In this document: piece after piece, positions 6,961 to 14,731 of the stretch
How positions within the stretch are numbered: the first letter of the stretch is position 1
Layout: every line of letters starts with the position of its first letter
NCBI GenBank assembly: GCA_036139795.1
Contig: JAYZYX010000165.1
Coordinates: 1 to 40,778 of the forward strand
Direction: 5' to 3'
Source of the DNA: Donghicola sp036139795
Lineage (GTDB): Bacteria > Pseudomonadota > Alphaproteobacteria > Rhodobacterales > Rhodobacteraceae
Length of the DNA stretch: 40,778 nt
Notes under the pieces: model-generated
What the model saw: only the letters and a program-made list of their open reading frames with translations
Told to the model about the DNA's origin: nothing
Databases searched by the model: none
Made by a program: the position numbers and the translations under genes

Positions 6961-8604
6961 TTAGACCAGACGCGAGGTCTCTTTCGCGGCGCGGACGAAA
7001 TCGCGGAAAAGGGGGTGCGGCTCAAAGGGTTTCGACTTCAGTTCCGGGTGGAACTGGACGCCGATGAACCACGGGTGATCCTTCCATTCGACGATCTCGG
7101 GCAGGCGGCCATCGGGGCTCATGCCCGAGAAGTGCAGGCCGCAGGCCTCAAGCTGGTCACGGTACTTGGTGTCCACCTCATAACGGTGACGGTGACGCTC
7201 TTCGATGTGGGTCGCACCGTAGATTTCGGCAACCTTGCTGCCTTCTTCCAGAACCGCGTTGTAGGCGCCAAGACGCATGGTGCCGCCTTTGTCGTCCTTC
7301 ACGCTGCGTTCTACCTTGTGGTTGCCCTGCACCCATTCTTTCAGGTGGTAAACCACGGGGGTGAAACGCTTTTGACCGGCTTCATGATCAAACTCTTCCG
7401 AGCCCGCGTCATTTACTTTGGCCACGTTACGGGCGGCTTCGATCACTGCCAGCTGCATGCCAAGGCAGATGCCCAGATAGGGGATCTTGTGTTCACGGGC
7501 GAACTGCGCTGCCTTGATCTTGCCTTCGGTGCCACGCTCGCCAAAGCCGCCGGGCACGAGGATCGCGTCATAGCCTTCCAGATGGGGCGCGGGATCTTCG
7601 CGGTCGAAGATTTCCGAGTTCACCCATTCTACCTTCACCTTCACACGGTTGGCCATGCCACCGTGGGTCAGAGCTTCGGCGATGGATTTATAGGCGTCTT
7701 CCAGCTGGACATACTTGCCCACGATGGCGATTTTGACTTCGCCTTCGGGGTTGTAGATGCGGTCGGCCACATCGTCCCAGCGGGCCAGATCGGGTTTGGG
7801 CGCGGGGTTGATCTGGAAGGCATCCAGAACCGCTTGGTCCAGACCTTCGCGGTGATAGGCCAGCGGCGCTTCATAGATCGATTTGAGATCCTGAGCAGCG
7901 ATCACCGAGTCTGGACGCACGTTGCAGAAAAGGGCCAGCTTTTCACGCTCTTTCGCGGGAATCGGGCCTTCGGAACGGCAGACCAGAATATCGGGGGCCA
8001 GACCGATCGAGCGCAGCTCTTTCACGCTGTGCTGGGTCGGTTTGGTTTTCAGCTCGCCCGAGGCCTTGATGTAGGGCAGCAGGGTCAGGTGCATGAAGAT
8101 ACACTGACCGCGGGGCTTGTCCTGTGCGAACTGGCGGATGGCTTCAAAGAAGGGCAGGCCTTCGATGTCGCCTACGGTGCCGCCGATCTCACAAAGCATG
8201 AAATCAACTTCGTCTTCGCCGATGGAGATAAAGTCTTTGATCTCGTTGGTGACGTGGGGAATGACCTGAATGGTCTTGCCCAGATAGTCGCCGCGACGCT
8301 CTTTCTCCAGAACGTTCGAGTAGATCCGGCCCGAGCTGACCGAGTCGGTCTTGCGGGCGGCCACGCCGGTGAAACGTTCGTAGTGACCAAGGTCCAGGTC
8401 GGTTTCCGCGCCGTCGTCGGTCACGAACACTTCGCCGTGCTCAAAGGGCGACATGGTGCCCGGGTCCACGTTCAGGTAGGGGTCCAGCTTGCGCAACCGG
8501 ACCGAAAAGCCACGTGCCTGCAGCAACGCACCCAGCGCCGCAGAGGCAAGACCTTTGCCCAACGAAGACACAACGCCACCAGTGATGAAAATGAACCGCG
8601 CCAT
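6961..8604 (-). CDS. pyrG: CTP synthase
   Basis: 547 residues from the ATG at 8604 (MARFIFITGGVVSSLGKG), chosen because this is the conserved PyrG N-terminus; ten extra residues to 8634 would be non-native. CGGGAG lies upstream. The N-terminal synthetase domain carries the P-loop GGVVSSLGKG, and the C-terminal GATase1 domain has the nucleophile in LGICLGMQ near 380 and the His-Glu pair in GVQFHPELKS near 520. The enzyme makes CTP from UTP, ATP and glutamine, forms filaments or tetramers in the cytoplasm, and is essential for nucleotide supply. The length matches the family (about 545). The secG gene lies upstream on the same strand, with a terminator-like stem between them. Confidence 0.97.
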   Translation of the reverse strand: MARFIFITGGVVSSLGKGLASAALGALLQARGFSVRLRKLDPYLNVDPGTMSPFEHGEVFVTDDGAETDLDLGHYERFTGVAARKTDSVSSGRIYSNVLEKERRGDYLGKTIQVIPHVTNEIKDFISIGEDEVDFMLCEIGGTVGDIEGLPFFEAIRQFAQDKPRGQCIFMHLTLLPYIKASGELKTKPTQHSVKELRSIGLAPDILVCRSEGPIPAKEREKLALFCNVRPDSVIAAQDLKSIYEAPLAYHREGLDQAVLDAFQINPAPKPDLARWDDVADRIYNPEGEVKIAIVGKYVQLEDAYKSIAEALTHGGMANRVKVKVEWVNSEIFDREDPAPHLEGYDAILVPGGFGERGTEGKIKAAQFAREHKIPYLGICLGMQLAVIEAARNVAKVNDAGSEEFDHEAGQKRFTPVVYHLKEWVQGNHKVERSVKDDKGGTMRLGAYNAVLEEGSKVAEIYGATHIEERHRHRYEVDTKYRDQLEACGLHFSGMSPDGRLPEIVEWKDHPWFIGVQFHPELKSKPFEPHPLFRDFVRAAKETSRLV

Positions 8605-8710
8605 TCGGTCTGCGCTCCCGTGATGTTCCGCCAAAAAGCAATGCCCGTGCGATCCCGAAGAATCGCAGCATCACGGGATTTGAGCTTTAGCGGATTCGCA
8701 AAAATTAAGC

Positions 8711-8742
8711 AACCGGACCGCAAGATGCTGTTGGGTCCGGTT
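8711..8742 (-). terminator. Terminator hairpin behind secG
   Basis: AACCGGACC (8711-8719) and GGTCCGGTT (8734-8742) pair perfectly over 9 bp around a 14-base loop. On the minus strand GCTTAATTTTTG follows, a T-rich tract. It lies 24 bases behind the secG stop and before pyrG. Confidence 0.7.
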
Positions 8743-8766
8743 AACTATCGTCTAACGGTTGTATTT

Positions 8767-9120
8767 TTAGTTGGCCGAAGGTGTCAGCGGCGCGTCAGAG
8801 GTCACCGGCGGCAGCAGATCGCTACCTGCGGGTGCGTCAGCGGCGGGCGCTTCGGTGGGCTGTACGCCAAGACGGTCCAGAACCGATGCATCGCCGGAAT
8901 TGCTTGCTGCGATAACGGTCAGCGCGATCGAGGTGATGATGAACGCGATTGCCAGACCCCAGGTCACTTTGGCCAGTGCGGTTGCTGCCGCGCGGCCGGA
9001 CATGACGCCGCCACCGCCGCCGCCCATACCAAGGCCACCGCCCTCGGAACGCTGCATAAGAACGACTCCGATCAGCGATAGCGCGAGCAGGAGATGGACG
9101 ATGAGAACGACGTTTTCCAT
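8767..9120 (-). CDS. secG: Preprotein translocase subunit SecG
   Basis: 117 residues from the ATG at 9120 (MENVVLIVHLLLALSLIGVVLMQRSEGGGLGMGGG). It has two membrane spans (near 4-22 and 54-76) joined by a Gly-rich loop with the LxQRSEGGGLG motif typical of SecG. The C-terminus is Pro/Ala-rich (PTEAPAADAPAGSDLLPPV) and longer than in Escherichia coli, as is common in alphaproteobacteria. SecG joins SecYE in the inner membrane and aids SecA-driven export. A longer frame to 9189 lacks support. Here it lies next to pyrG, an arrangement I associate with alphaproteobacteria. Confidence 0.93.
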   Translation of the reverse strand: MENVVLIVHLLLALSLIGVVLMQRSEGGGLGMGGGGGGVMSGRAAATALAKVTWGLAIAFIITSIALTVIAASNSGDASVLDRLGVQPTEAPAADAPAGSDLLPPVTSDAPLTPSAN

Positions 9121-9155
9121 GACGGACCTGATTACAACCCTCTGTGTTGTCCGCC

Positions 9156-9184
9156 CATGTAGGCAAATTTGCCGCAAGGGGCAA
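9156..9184 (-). promoter_or_regulatory. Candidate secG promoter with palindromic spacer
   Basis: On the minus strand TTGCCC (9184-9179) and TACATG (9161-9156) are separated by exactly 17 bases, fitting a sigma-70-like promoter 36 bases ahead of the secG start. The spacer contains GGCAAATTTGCC (9162-9173), a perfect 12-bp palindrome that could bind a repressor. This rests on pattern only. Confidence 0.4.
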
Positions 9185-9279
9185 GGCATGCGTCCCTACC
9201 TTTTCGGGAATCCGCCGAATTGCGGTGCATTTTGTCCTTACGGGTCGTGCCGCCAAGGGGCAGGGGGGCGAAATAGTGG

Positions 9280-9308
9280 TTTCACCCGTCGGCACACACC
9301 GCTATAGG
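9280..9308 (+). promoter_or_regulatory. Candidate purA promoter
   Basis: TTTCAC (9280-9285) and TATAGG (9303-9308) are 17 bases apart and end 38 bases before the purA ATG. It is a reasonable sigma-70-like match in the divergent secG-purA intergenic space. I saw no recognised purine riboswitch in the leader. Confidence 0.4.
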
Positions 9309-9346
9309 AAGCACGGTTTGAAGATCTGACAAATAGGGGATCCCTT

Positions 9347-10642
9347 ATGGCCAACGTTGTAGTTGTCGGCGCCCAGTGGGGCGATGAAGGCAAAGGCAAG
9401 ATCGTGGACTGGCTGTCCGAGCGGGCAGATGTCGTCGCACGTTTTCAGGGTGGCCATAATGCGGGCCATACTCTTGTGATCGACAGCAAGGTTTACAAGC
9501 TGCACGCGCTGCCCTCGGGTGTTGTGCGTGGCGGCAAGCTGTCTGTCATCGGCAATGGCGTGGTTCTGGACCCCTGGCACCTGATCAAAGAGATCGACAC
9601 CGTGCGTGCGCAAGGCGTTGAGATCACCCCCGAGACTCTGATGATCGCGGAAAATACCCCGCTGATCCTGCCGCTGCACGGTGAATTGGACCGCGCCCGC
9701 GAAGAAGCGGCCAGCGCAGGCACCAAGATCGGCACCACCGGTCGCGGCATCGGCCCCTGCTATGAAGACAAAGTGGGCCGCCGTGCGATCCGCGTCGCCG
9801 ATCTGGCAGACCGTGCCACGCTGGAAGCCCGTGTTGACCGCGCCCTTCAGCACCACAATCCCCTGCGCAAGGGTCTGGGAATCGAAGAGGTTGATCGCGA
9901 CGGGCTGATCACTCTGCTGGCCGACGTGGCCAAGCAAATCCTGCCCTACGCCGCACCGGTCTGGAAAGTGCTGAACGAAAAGCGCAAAGCCGGTAAGCGT
10001 ATCCTGTTCGAAGGCGCGCAGGGCTCGCTGCTGGATATCGATTTCGGCACCTATCCCTTCGTCACCAGCTCGAACGTGATCGCGGGGCAAGCTGCGACAG
10101 GCGTGGGCATCGGGCCGGGCTCGATCGACTATGTTCTGGGCATCGTAAAAGCCTACACCACCCGCGTGGGCGAAGGTCCGTTCCCGACCGAACTGCATGA
10201 CGCAGATGGCGAACGTCTTGGTACCCGTGGCCACGAATTCGGCACCACCACCGGCCGCAAGCGCCGCTGTGGCTGGTTCGACGCGGCTCTGGTCCGTCAG
10301 ACCTGCGCGATTTCGGGCATCAACGGTATCTCGCTGACCAAGCTGGACGTGCTGGACGGGTTTGAAACCCTGAAGATCTGCGTGGCCTATGATCTGGACG
10401 GTCAGCGTCTGGACTATCTGCCCACCGCAGCTGATCAGCAGGCCCGCTGCAAGCCGATCTACGAGGAAATGCCCGGTTGGTCGGAATCGACCGAAGGCGC
10501 ACGTTCCTGGGCAGATCTGCCGGCGAATGCGATCAAATACGTCAAGCGCGTAGAAGAGCTGATCGAATGCCCCGTGGCCCTGCTGTCGACCTCGCCCGAG
10601 CGGGACGACACCATCCTTGTCACCGACCCGTTCGCTGACTGA
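9347..10642 (+). CDS. purA: Adenylosuccinate synthetase
   Basis: 431 residues, the family length. The GTP-binding and catalytic N-terminus GAQWGDEGKGKIVDWL (near 8-23) contains the catalytic Asp, and GGHNAGHT (near 36-43) contains the catalytic His. Further marks are GTTGRGIGPCYEDK near 129 and the GTP base-recognition region SLTKLDVLDGF near 327. It joins IMP and aspartate using GTP, the first committed step to AMP, in the cytoplasm. AGGGGATCC precedes the ATG. Its TGA overlaps the ATG of the next gene (TGATG), coupling it to a small DUF2842 membrane protein. Confidence 0.97.
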   Translation: MANVVVVGAQWGDEGKGKIVDWLSERADVVARFQGGHNAGHTLVIDSKVYKLHALPSGVVRGGKLSVIGNGVVLDPWHLIKEIDTVRAQGVEITPETLMIAENTPLILPLHGELDRAREEAASAGTKIGTTGRGIGPCYEDKVGRRAIRVADLADRATLEARVDRALQHHNPLRKGLGIEEVDRDGLITLLADVAKQILPYAAPVWKVLNEKRKAGKRILFEGAQGSLLDIDFGTYPFVTSSNVIAGQAATGVGIGPGSIDYVLGIVKAYTTRVGEGPFPTELHDADGERLGTRGHEFGTTTGRKRRCGWFDAALVRQTCAISGINGISLTKLDVLDGFETLKICVAYDLDGQRLDYLPTAADQQARCKPIYEEMPGWSESTEGARSWADLPANAIKYVKRVEELIECPVALLSTSPERDDTILVTDPFAD

Positions 10643-10881
10643 TGGCGCTGAGCTATAAAACCCGCCGCCGCCTGTCCCTGCTGATCCTTTTGCTGGGTCT
10701 GCCGGGATATGTGGTGGTGGCGGTGACCATCATGAGCACCATCGACCGGCCGCCTTTGTGGCTGGAACTGGTGATCTATATCGGTTTGGGCATCCTCTGG
10801 GCGCTGCCATTCAAGGCGGTTTTCCGCGGAATCGGTCAGCCTGACCCTGACGCGCCCAAAGAACCTGCCGATAAGGACTGA
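10642..10881 (+). CDS. DUF2842 family small membrane protein
   Basis: 79 residues with two membrane helices (SLLILLLGLPGYVVVAVTIM and WLELVIYIGLGILWALPF) and a charged, Pro-rich tail. This fits DUF2842, a family seen largely in alphaproteobacteria, where YKTRRRLSLL-type starts and the G.LWALPFK..F.G motif recur. The function is unknown. It begins on the last base of the purA stop codon, so its expression is coupled to purA, though the protein itself gives no hint of a purine role. Confidence 0.8.
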   Translation: MALSYKTRRRLSLLILLLGLPGYVVVAVTIMSTIDRPPLWLELVIYIGLGILWALPFKAVFRGIGQPDPDAPKEPADKD

Positions 10882-10934
10882 CATTGTCCAAAGGGTGCTG
10901 CTAAGGATTCCCCAATATTTAAGGGGGATTCTAG

Positions 10935-11351
10935 ATGAAGATTCTCAAGATGACAGTGACTGCCGTTGCGCTGAGCGCGCTGGCAGGGTGCGTAATCATT
11001 CCAATCGGGGATGGGGCCAAGGTTCAGGTCAATCCAGAGAAATATTGTACCGTGGAAAACGCCTACTGGATGGGCCGCGATAAGGGCAAATCGGTTGTCG
11101 ATCTGTGCCCTGAAGAACTGCAAGCCGATCTGGCGCTGGCCAACGCTTATGGCCAGAAATACCGCGAACTGACCCAAGAGATCGAGATGCGCCAGCAGAT
11201 GATCGGTGACGACAGCACCGATTCGGTGCTGGAGAACGCGCCAGAGCCGATCCCTTCGATGCTGAGCCGCGTTCAGTTGAAGCGTCTGGAGGCTGAGCGC
11301 GCCCAATACGCCAGCCCGCCCCTGACCACCACGGCGGCTGCGTCGAACTGA
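10935..11351 (+). CDS. Small lipoprotein, possibly DUF2799-like
   Basis: 138 residues with a lipoprotein signal (MKILKMTVTAVALSALAGC; lipobox LAGC, Cys 19). The mature part has YCTVENAYWMGRDKGK, a second Cys in LCPEELQADL, a charged helical segment (YGQKYRELTQEIEMRQQM) that may form a short coiled coil, and a Thr/Ala-rich end. The pattern of an aromatic/Gly segment followed by CP and a helix is reminiscent of DUF2799 proteins, but I am not sure. It would be lipid-anchored in the cell envelope. GGGGGATT precedes the ATG at good spacing. It is 53 bases behind the DUF2842 gene and ends before a strong terminator. Confidence 0.7.
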   Translation: MKILKMTVTAVALSALAGCVIIPIGDGAKVQVNPEKYCTVENAYWMGRDKGKSVVDLCPEELQADLALANAYGQKYRELTQEIEMRQQMIGDDSTDSVLENAPEPIPSMLSRVQLKRLEAERAQYASPPLTTTAAASN

Positions 11352-11375
11352 TCCGCAAGACGGTTGTTAAAATGA

Positions 11376-11408
11376 AAACGGGCGGCAGAGTGTCTCTGCC
11401 GCCCGTTT
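11376..11408. terminator. Bidirectional terminator hairpin between converging genes
   Basis: AAACGGGCGGCAGAG (11376-11390) and its exact complement (11394-11408) form a 15-bp perfect stem with a three-base loop. T-rich sequence follows on the plus strand and A/T on the other side, so it can end both the lipoprotein gene and the converging large gene. Confidence 0.85.
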
Positions 11409-11427
11409 GCTGTTTTGGTTGATTGGC

Positions 11428-13902
11428 TCACTCGCCCGAGGCTTTGGCGCGATCCTGATAGCGGATCGTATCCGAGACCTTGAAACGGCCACCGGCCACT
11501 TTCTTGATCTTCTCGTCCCGCAGCAGTTGGCCGAAGGCACGCAGGGCCTCTTCGCGGCTCAGATCGCCGCCTTGGCTGTTGCGCACCAGTTGCATGATCT
11601 GCGGGCGGGTGAAAAGTTCGCGACCCTCTACAAATGCGGTAAAGGCCGCAGCGGCCTCAACGCGCTCGGCTGTGGTGTTGACGCCTTTGCCTGCCGCATA
11701 GGCCGCAAAGTTATCAACGCGGTCGGTCTTTTTCGGTGCCTCGGTCGCGACGCGGCGGGGGCGGACCGTTTCCGGCATCGCTTCCAGCACTGTGTCGACC
11801 CGCTGTTCTGCCACCAATCGCAAGGGCGCTTCGCTTGGTGCGGGGCGTTCCGGTTGCGGCTGGGGACGTTCGGCCCGTCTGCCTTGTGCCACCGGACGGC
11901 GGGGTTTGATCCCCTGAGTGTCCTGCGCGGTGTCTTGGGCTTTCGGTGCCTCGGTCGCGGGGGTGACTTCGGGTTCTTCGCTGCGGCGCATACGCCCCAG
12001 CAGGCTGTTTTCGGCGCGGGTCGCAGCAACTGCGGCCTTGAGGTGAGCGATCGCGTTGCGGCGACGGCTATGCTCGGGGGCCTCCATCTCGATGTTGGCT
12101 TTGTTGAGCAGACGGTCCGCAGCGTCATCGCCCAATCCGGCTTGCTCTAGCAGAGCGCGACCGGCGGGACGATCAGAGGCGGGCTTTTCCTCGGGCAGAT
12201 CGAACTCTGCCTCGGGCAGATCTTCTTCGATCGCTGTTTCCTCGAACGCGGTGTCTTCGGCTTCATCGGTCTCGTTCGAGCCCATTTCAGCTTCGACTGC
12301 GGCGAGGGCGCGCATCAGGTCGTCTTCCTGCTCGGGGCTCAGATCGCTTTTGGTGGCGTCACCCGCAACTGCGGCTTCAGCTTCCTGTTCGGCAATCAGA
12401 GCCTGTGCCATATGCGCGCGCTTGAGGCGCAGGACACGGGCACGGCGGGGCAGATCGTCTTCTTCTTCGTCGTCCTCGGCGTCATCCTCATCCGCAGCGG
12501 TTGCGACGGGTTTGGGCGCTTCGGCAACCAGTTCCGCTTCGGGCGCGTCCATCTCTTCGGCTTCAAGGCGGGGTGCCTCTTCTGCGTCTTCGATCTCGGC
12601 GGTGTCTTCGGCGGCTTCCTCTGCGGGCTGCTCAAGGCGCAGCGGCGCAGTGTTGGTCCGGTTGGCAGCAGCGGTGATCGCTGCCAGCGCCGCCAGATCG
12701 ATCATCGGGCGGGGCGCGTTTGCGATGTTGTCTTCCTCGAACTCGTCCTGGTCATCCGCTTCTGCGGTGTCCTCGTCCGAGATTTCGGTTTCAGCAACAG
12801 TTGCGACGTTGTCGTCTTCGGCGTCCGCTGCGCTGCCCTCATCGGCATTGAGTGCGCCGATCAGGTTTGCAATGCGGGCGTCGTCTGCGTCAGAGACTTC
12901 ATCAGCCGCAGCGACCACGTCTTCCGAGACCTCTGCGGTCTCTTCTTCGGTCTCTGCGAAGGCTTCTACCAGTTCAGCGGTTTCGGTCGGAGCCGCGGTG
13001 TCCTCGATGAATTCTTCATCTTCGGCAACTTCGGGCTCGGCCGTATCCTGTTCCATCAGGGCGCGGATGCGGCGCAGCTTGGCGGCAACGCTTGCGGGAT
13101 CGGCGTTGTGACGCTCTTGCGCGGCAGGAGCCTCGGCCAACACTTCTTCGGCTTCGGCTTCGGCTTCGGCTTCGGCTTCGGCTTCGGCTTCGGCTTCCAC
13201 AACGTCTGCATCCGCTTCAACCTCGGCGGCAACCTCTTCCACGGCTTCGGTCTTCAACGCTTCGGGCGCCGCAACTTCTGCAGTTTCTACCGCAGTTGCG
13301 ACGTCTGCCTCGGCAACCTCTGCCTCAGTGACCACTGCCTCAGCGGGCAGTTCGACATCTTCAGCGGGTTCCTCGGCAATGTCCGCGACAGCGGGTGCGC
13401 GGTCGTCGGCGGTTGCTTCCGCCTCGGGTGCCGCTTGAGCTGCCTCAGCCGATACGGGCGCTGCCTCAACAGGGGCCGCAGGCTGCGCTGGCGCGACTGC
13501 TTCGGGTGCCGGCTGGGGGGCCGCTTGGGCCACCTCTGGCGCAGCTGTCGCTGCCGCTGCCACCGGAGCTGGGGCCGCAGCCGGAGCCGCTTGGGGTTGG
13601 GGTGTGGGGGCGGGTGCCTGCGCCGTAACCGGTGGCGCAATCTGAGATCCGGTGGGCCGCAAAACAATGCCGCCCGATTCCATGCGGGCTTCTACCCGAC
13701 GCTCAATTTCGCGTTCTGCGATACGCGCCAGCATATCGGCATCCGGGGTAGGTGGTTCCGCCCCAAAATACCGATCGTCCGCAGCCAGATCCCGGAAATA
13801 TTCGGCAATCGCCTTCATCGTGTCGAAACTGTCCTCGAACCCTTCTAGGGTACAAGAGAACGTCCCGTATGACACGGTGAGAATCTTGTTGTTGCCTACC
13901 AT
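11428..13902 (-). CDS. Large Ala/Glu-rich protein with conserved ends (Rhodobacterales-type, function unknown)
   Basis: 824 residues from the ATG at 13902; a GTG just upstream (13905) is also possible. Residues 1-80 (KILTVSYGTFSCTLEGFEDSF, then MKAIAEYFRDLAADDRYFG and MLARIAEREIERRVEAR) look like a folded conserved domain. About 80-560 is Ala/Pro then Ala/Glu-rich and very acidic, including eight EA dipeptides encoded by a GCTTCG repeat. The last 80 residues (FVEGRELFTRPQIMQLV, EEALRAFGQLLRDEKIKKV and GRFKVSDTIRYQ) resemble a small winged-helix or tail domain. I see no signal peptide and no membrane span. I recall similar genes in Rhodobacterales labelled hypothetical or, misleadingly, chemotaxis protein; no kinase domain is visible. 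A scaffold role is only a guess. Confidence 0.75.
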   Translation of the reverse strand: MVGNNKILTVSYGTFSCTLEGFEDSFDTMKAIAEYFRDLAADDRYFGAEPPTPDADMLARIAEREIERRVEARMESGGIVLRPTGSQIAPPVTAQAPAPTPQPQAAPAAAPAPVAAAATAAPEVAQAAPQPAPEAVAPAQPAAPVEAAPVSAEAAQAAPEAEATADDRAPAVADIAEEPAEDVELPAEAVVTEAEVAEADVATAVETAEVAAPEALKTEAVEEVAAEVEADADVVEAEAEAEAEAEAEAEAEEVLAEAPAAQERHNADPASVAAKLRRIRALMEQDTAEPEVAEDEEFIEDTAAPTETAELVEAFAETEEETAEVSEDVVAAADEVSDADDARIANLIGALNADEGSAADAEDDNVATVAETEISDEDTAEADDQDEFEEDNIANAPRPMIDLAALAAITAAANRTNTAPLRLEQPAEEAAEDTAEIEDAEEAPRLEAEEMDAPEAELVAEAPKPVATAADEDDAEDDEEEDDLPRRARVLRLKRAHMAQALIAEQEAEAAVAGDATKSDLSPEQEDDLMRALAAVEAEMGSNETDEAEDTAFEETAIEEDLPEAEFDLPEEKPASDRPAGRALLEQAGLGDDAADRLLNKANIEMEAPEHSRRRNAIAHLKAAVAATRAENSLLGRMRRSEEPEVTPATEAPKAQDTAQDTQGIKPRRPVAQGRRAERPQPQPERPAPSEAPLRLVAEQRVDTVLEAMPETVRPRRVATEAPKKTDRVDNFAAYAAGKGVNTTAERVEAAAAFTAFVEGRELFTRPQIMQLVRNSQGGDLSREEALRAFGQLLRDEKIKKVAGGRFKVSDTIRYQDRAKASGE
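13151..13198 (-). repeat. Tandem hexanucleotide repeat (GCTTCG) inside the Ala/Glu-rich gene
   Basis: Seven perfect GCTTCG units followed by one GCTTCC. On the coding strand each unit gives Glu-Ala, so a gain or loss of units keeps the reading frame and only changes the length of the acidic linker. Confidence 0.9.
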
Positions 13903-13905
13903 CAC

Positions 13906-14041
13906 TAGCTCGCTTTCTTACGTTAGCAGAACTACGTCTAACATCTTCAAAGTTACGAAACGGATCAAATGAAAGGTCTTTCCTGTGTGATTCCGTGGCC
14001 TAAATGTGGCCGTCGATAAATTATAGGACAGTGTCCAAGTT
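13906..14041. promoter_or_regulatory. AT-rich divergent promoter region between the Ala/Glu-rich gene and thiN
   Basis: 136 bases, clearly more AT-rich than the coding flanks. A perfect TATAAT occurs on the minus strand (14025-14020), followed downstream by the large gene; its -35 is not obvious. Beside it GGACA-G-TGTCC (14026-14036) is an inverted repeat ending five bases before the thiN ATG. GTTAG and CTAAC form another inverted repeat close to the large gene's start (13922-13942). Confidence 0.35.
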
Positions 14042-14731
14042 ATGCCGAGAATTGTTCACGAATTATCACCAATAACCTTACTGGGCGGCGGAAATGTCGA
14101 ACAATCCGATCTGATTTTTGCAAATGATTACGCCCCAAGGCTAATCGCGGCCGATGGCGGCGCGGATTCTGCGGTGTCTTTTGGGTGGTTTCCCGAAACA
14201 GTGATCGGTGATTTTGACTCACTGACCGAGAAAACGCGTCAAATTTTAGGCTCCCAAAGGCTGTTTCAGATCGCAGAACAGGATAGCACAGATTTCGATA
14301 AGTGTCTTCGAAGCATCGATGCGCCCTTGATTCTCGGAATGGGATTTACAGGTCGGCGGCACGATCACACGCTGGCGGCCTTCAGCACTTTGGCGGCGCG
14401 TGCGGACAAACGCTGTGTGCTGTTCGCAGAGGAAGACCTGATCTTCCTCGCGCCGCCGCGGATTTCTTTGGATTTGCCTGAGGGGATGCGGTTTTCGCTC
14501 TATCCGTTGGGTCCGGTCAGCGGCACGTCTGAGGGGCTGCATTGGCCCATTGATGGCATCCCGATGGCGCCAAACGGACGGGTCGGGACCTCGAACAAGG
14601 TCAGCGGGCCAGTGCGTCTTTGCTTCGATGCGCCGCACATGTTGATACTGGTGCCGAAAGAGGCGCGGGATAAAATTCTGGCCGCTTTGCTGGAAGAACC
14701 CAGCAAATGGCCCGATCCGGCGGTCCGTTAG
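14042..14731 (+). CDS. Thiamine pyrophosphokinase (thiamine diphosphokinase)
   Basis: 229 residues. The catalytic-domain motifs are LIAADGGADSAVSFG near 33-47, VIGDFDSL near 55-62 and QDSTDFDKCL near 80-89, followed by LGMGFTGRRHDHTLAAFSTLA near 98-118. Together these define the TPK fold: Asp residues bind Mg-ATP and GRRHDH lies in the thiamine site. It converts thiamine to thiamine diphosphate in the cytoplasm. The C-terminal beta-sandwich region (SLYPLGPVSGTSEGLHWPI, then TSNKVSGPVRL) is also present. There is no clear ribosome binding site, and the leader may be very short. The stop overlaps by four bases the stop of the converging transporter gene. Confidence 0.9.
   Translation: MPRIVHELSPITLLGGGNVEQSDLIFANDYAPRLIAADGGADSAVSFGWFPETVIGDFDSLTEKTRQILGSQRLFQIAEQDSTDFDKCLRSIDAPLILGMGFTGRRHDHTLAAFSTLAARADKRCVLFAEEDLIFLAPPRISLDLPEGMRFSLYPLGPVSGTSEGLHWPIDGIPMAPNGRVGTSNKVSGPVRLCFDAPHMLILVPKEARDKILAALLEEPSKWPDPAVR

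Noticed and set aside
8741..8755. TTAA-N7-CTAA, a near match to a CtrA site behind secG
   Set aside because: One half-site is imperfect, it lies behind rather than ahead of a gene, and such matches arise by chance in 40 kb.
6817..9081. A 754-codon open frame on the plus strand opposite pyrG and secG
   Set aside because: It is antisense to two certain genes, its translation is low-grade and without domains, and long antisense frames are expected from the codon bias of GC-rich genes.
12056..13111. A 351-codon Ser/Ala-rich plus-strand frame
   Set aside because: It is also antisense to the Ala/Glu-rich gene; the Ser runs reflect complementary codons, not a real protein.
12412..13848. A 478-codon plus-strand frame rich in Gly, Phe, Cys and Arg
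   Set aside because: It is the mirror image of the Ala/Glu-rich gene; its repeats are the antisense reading of the GCTTCG units.
11428..13902. Chemotaxis kinase CheA annotation for the Ala/Glu-rich protein
   Set aside because: No HPt, histidine-kinase ATPase or CheW-like domain is visible.
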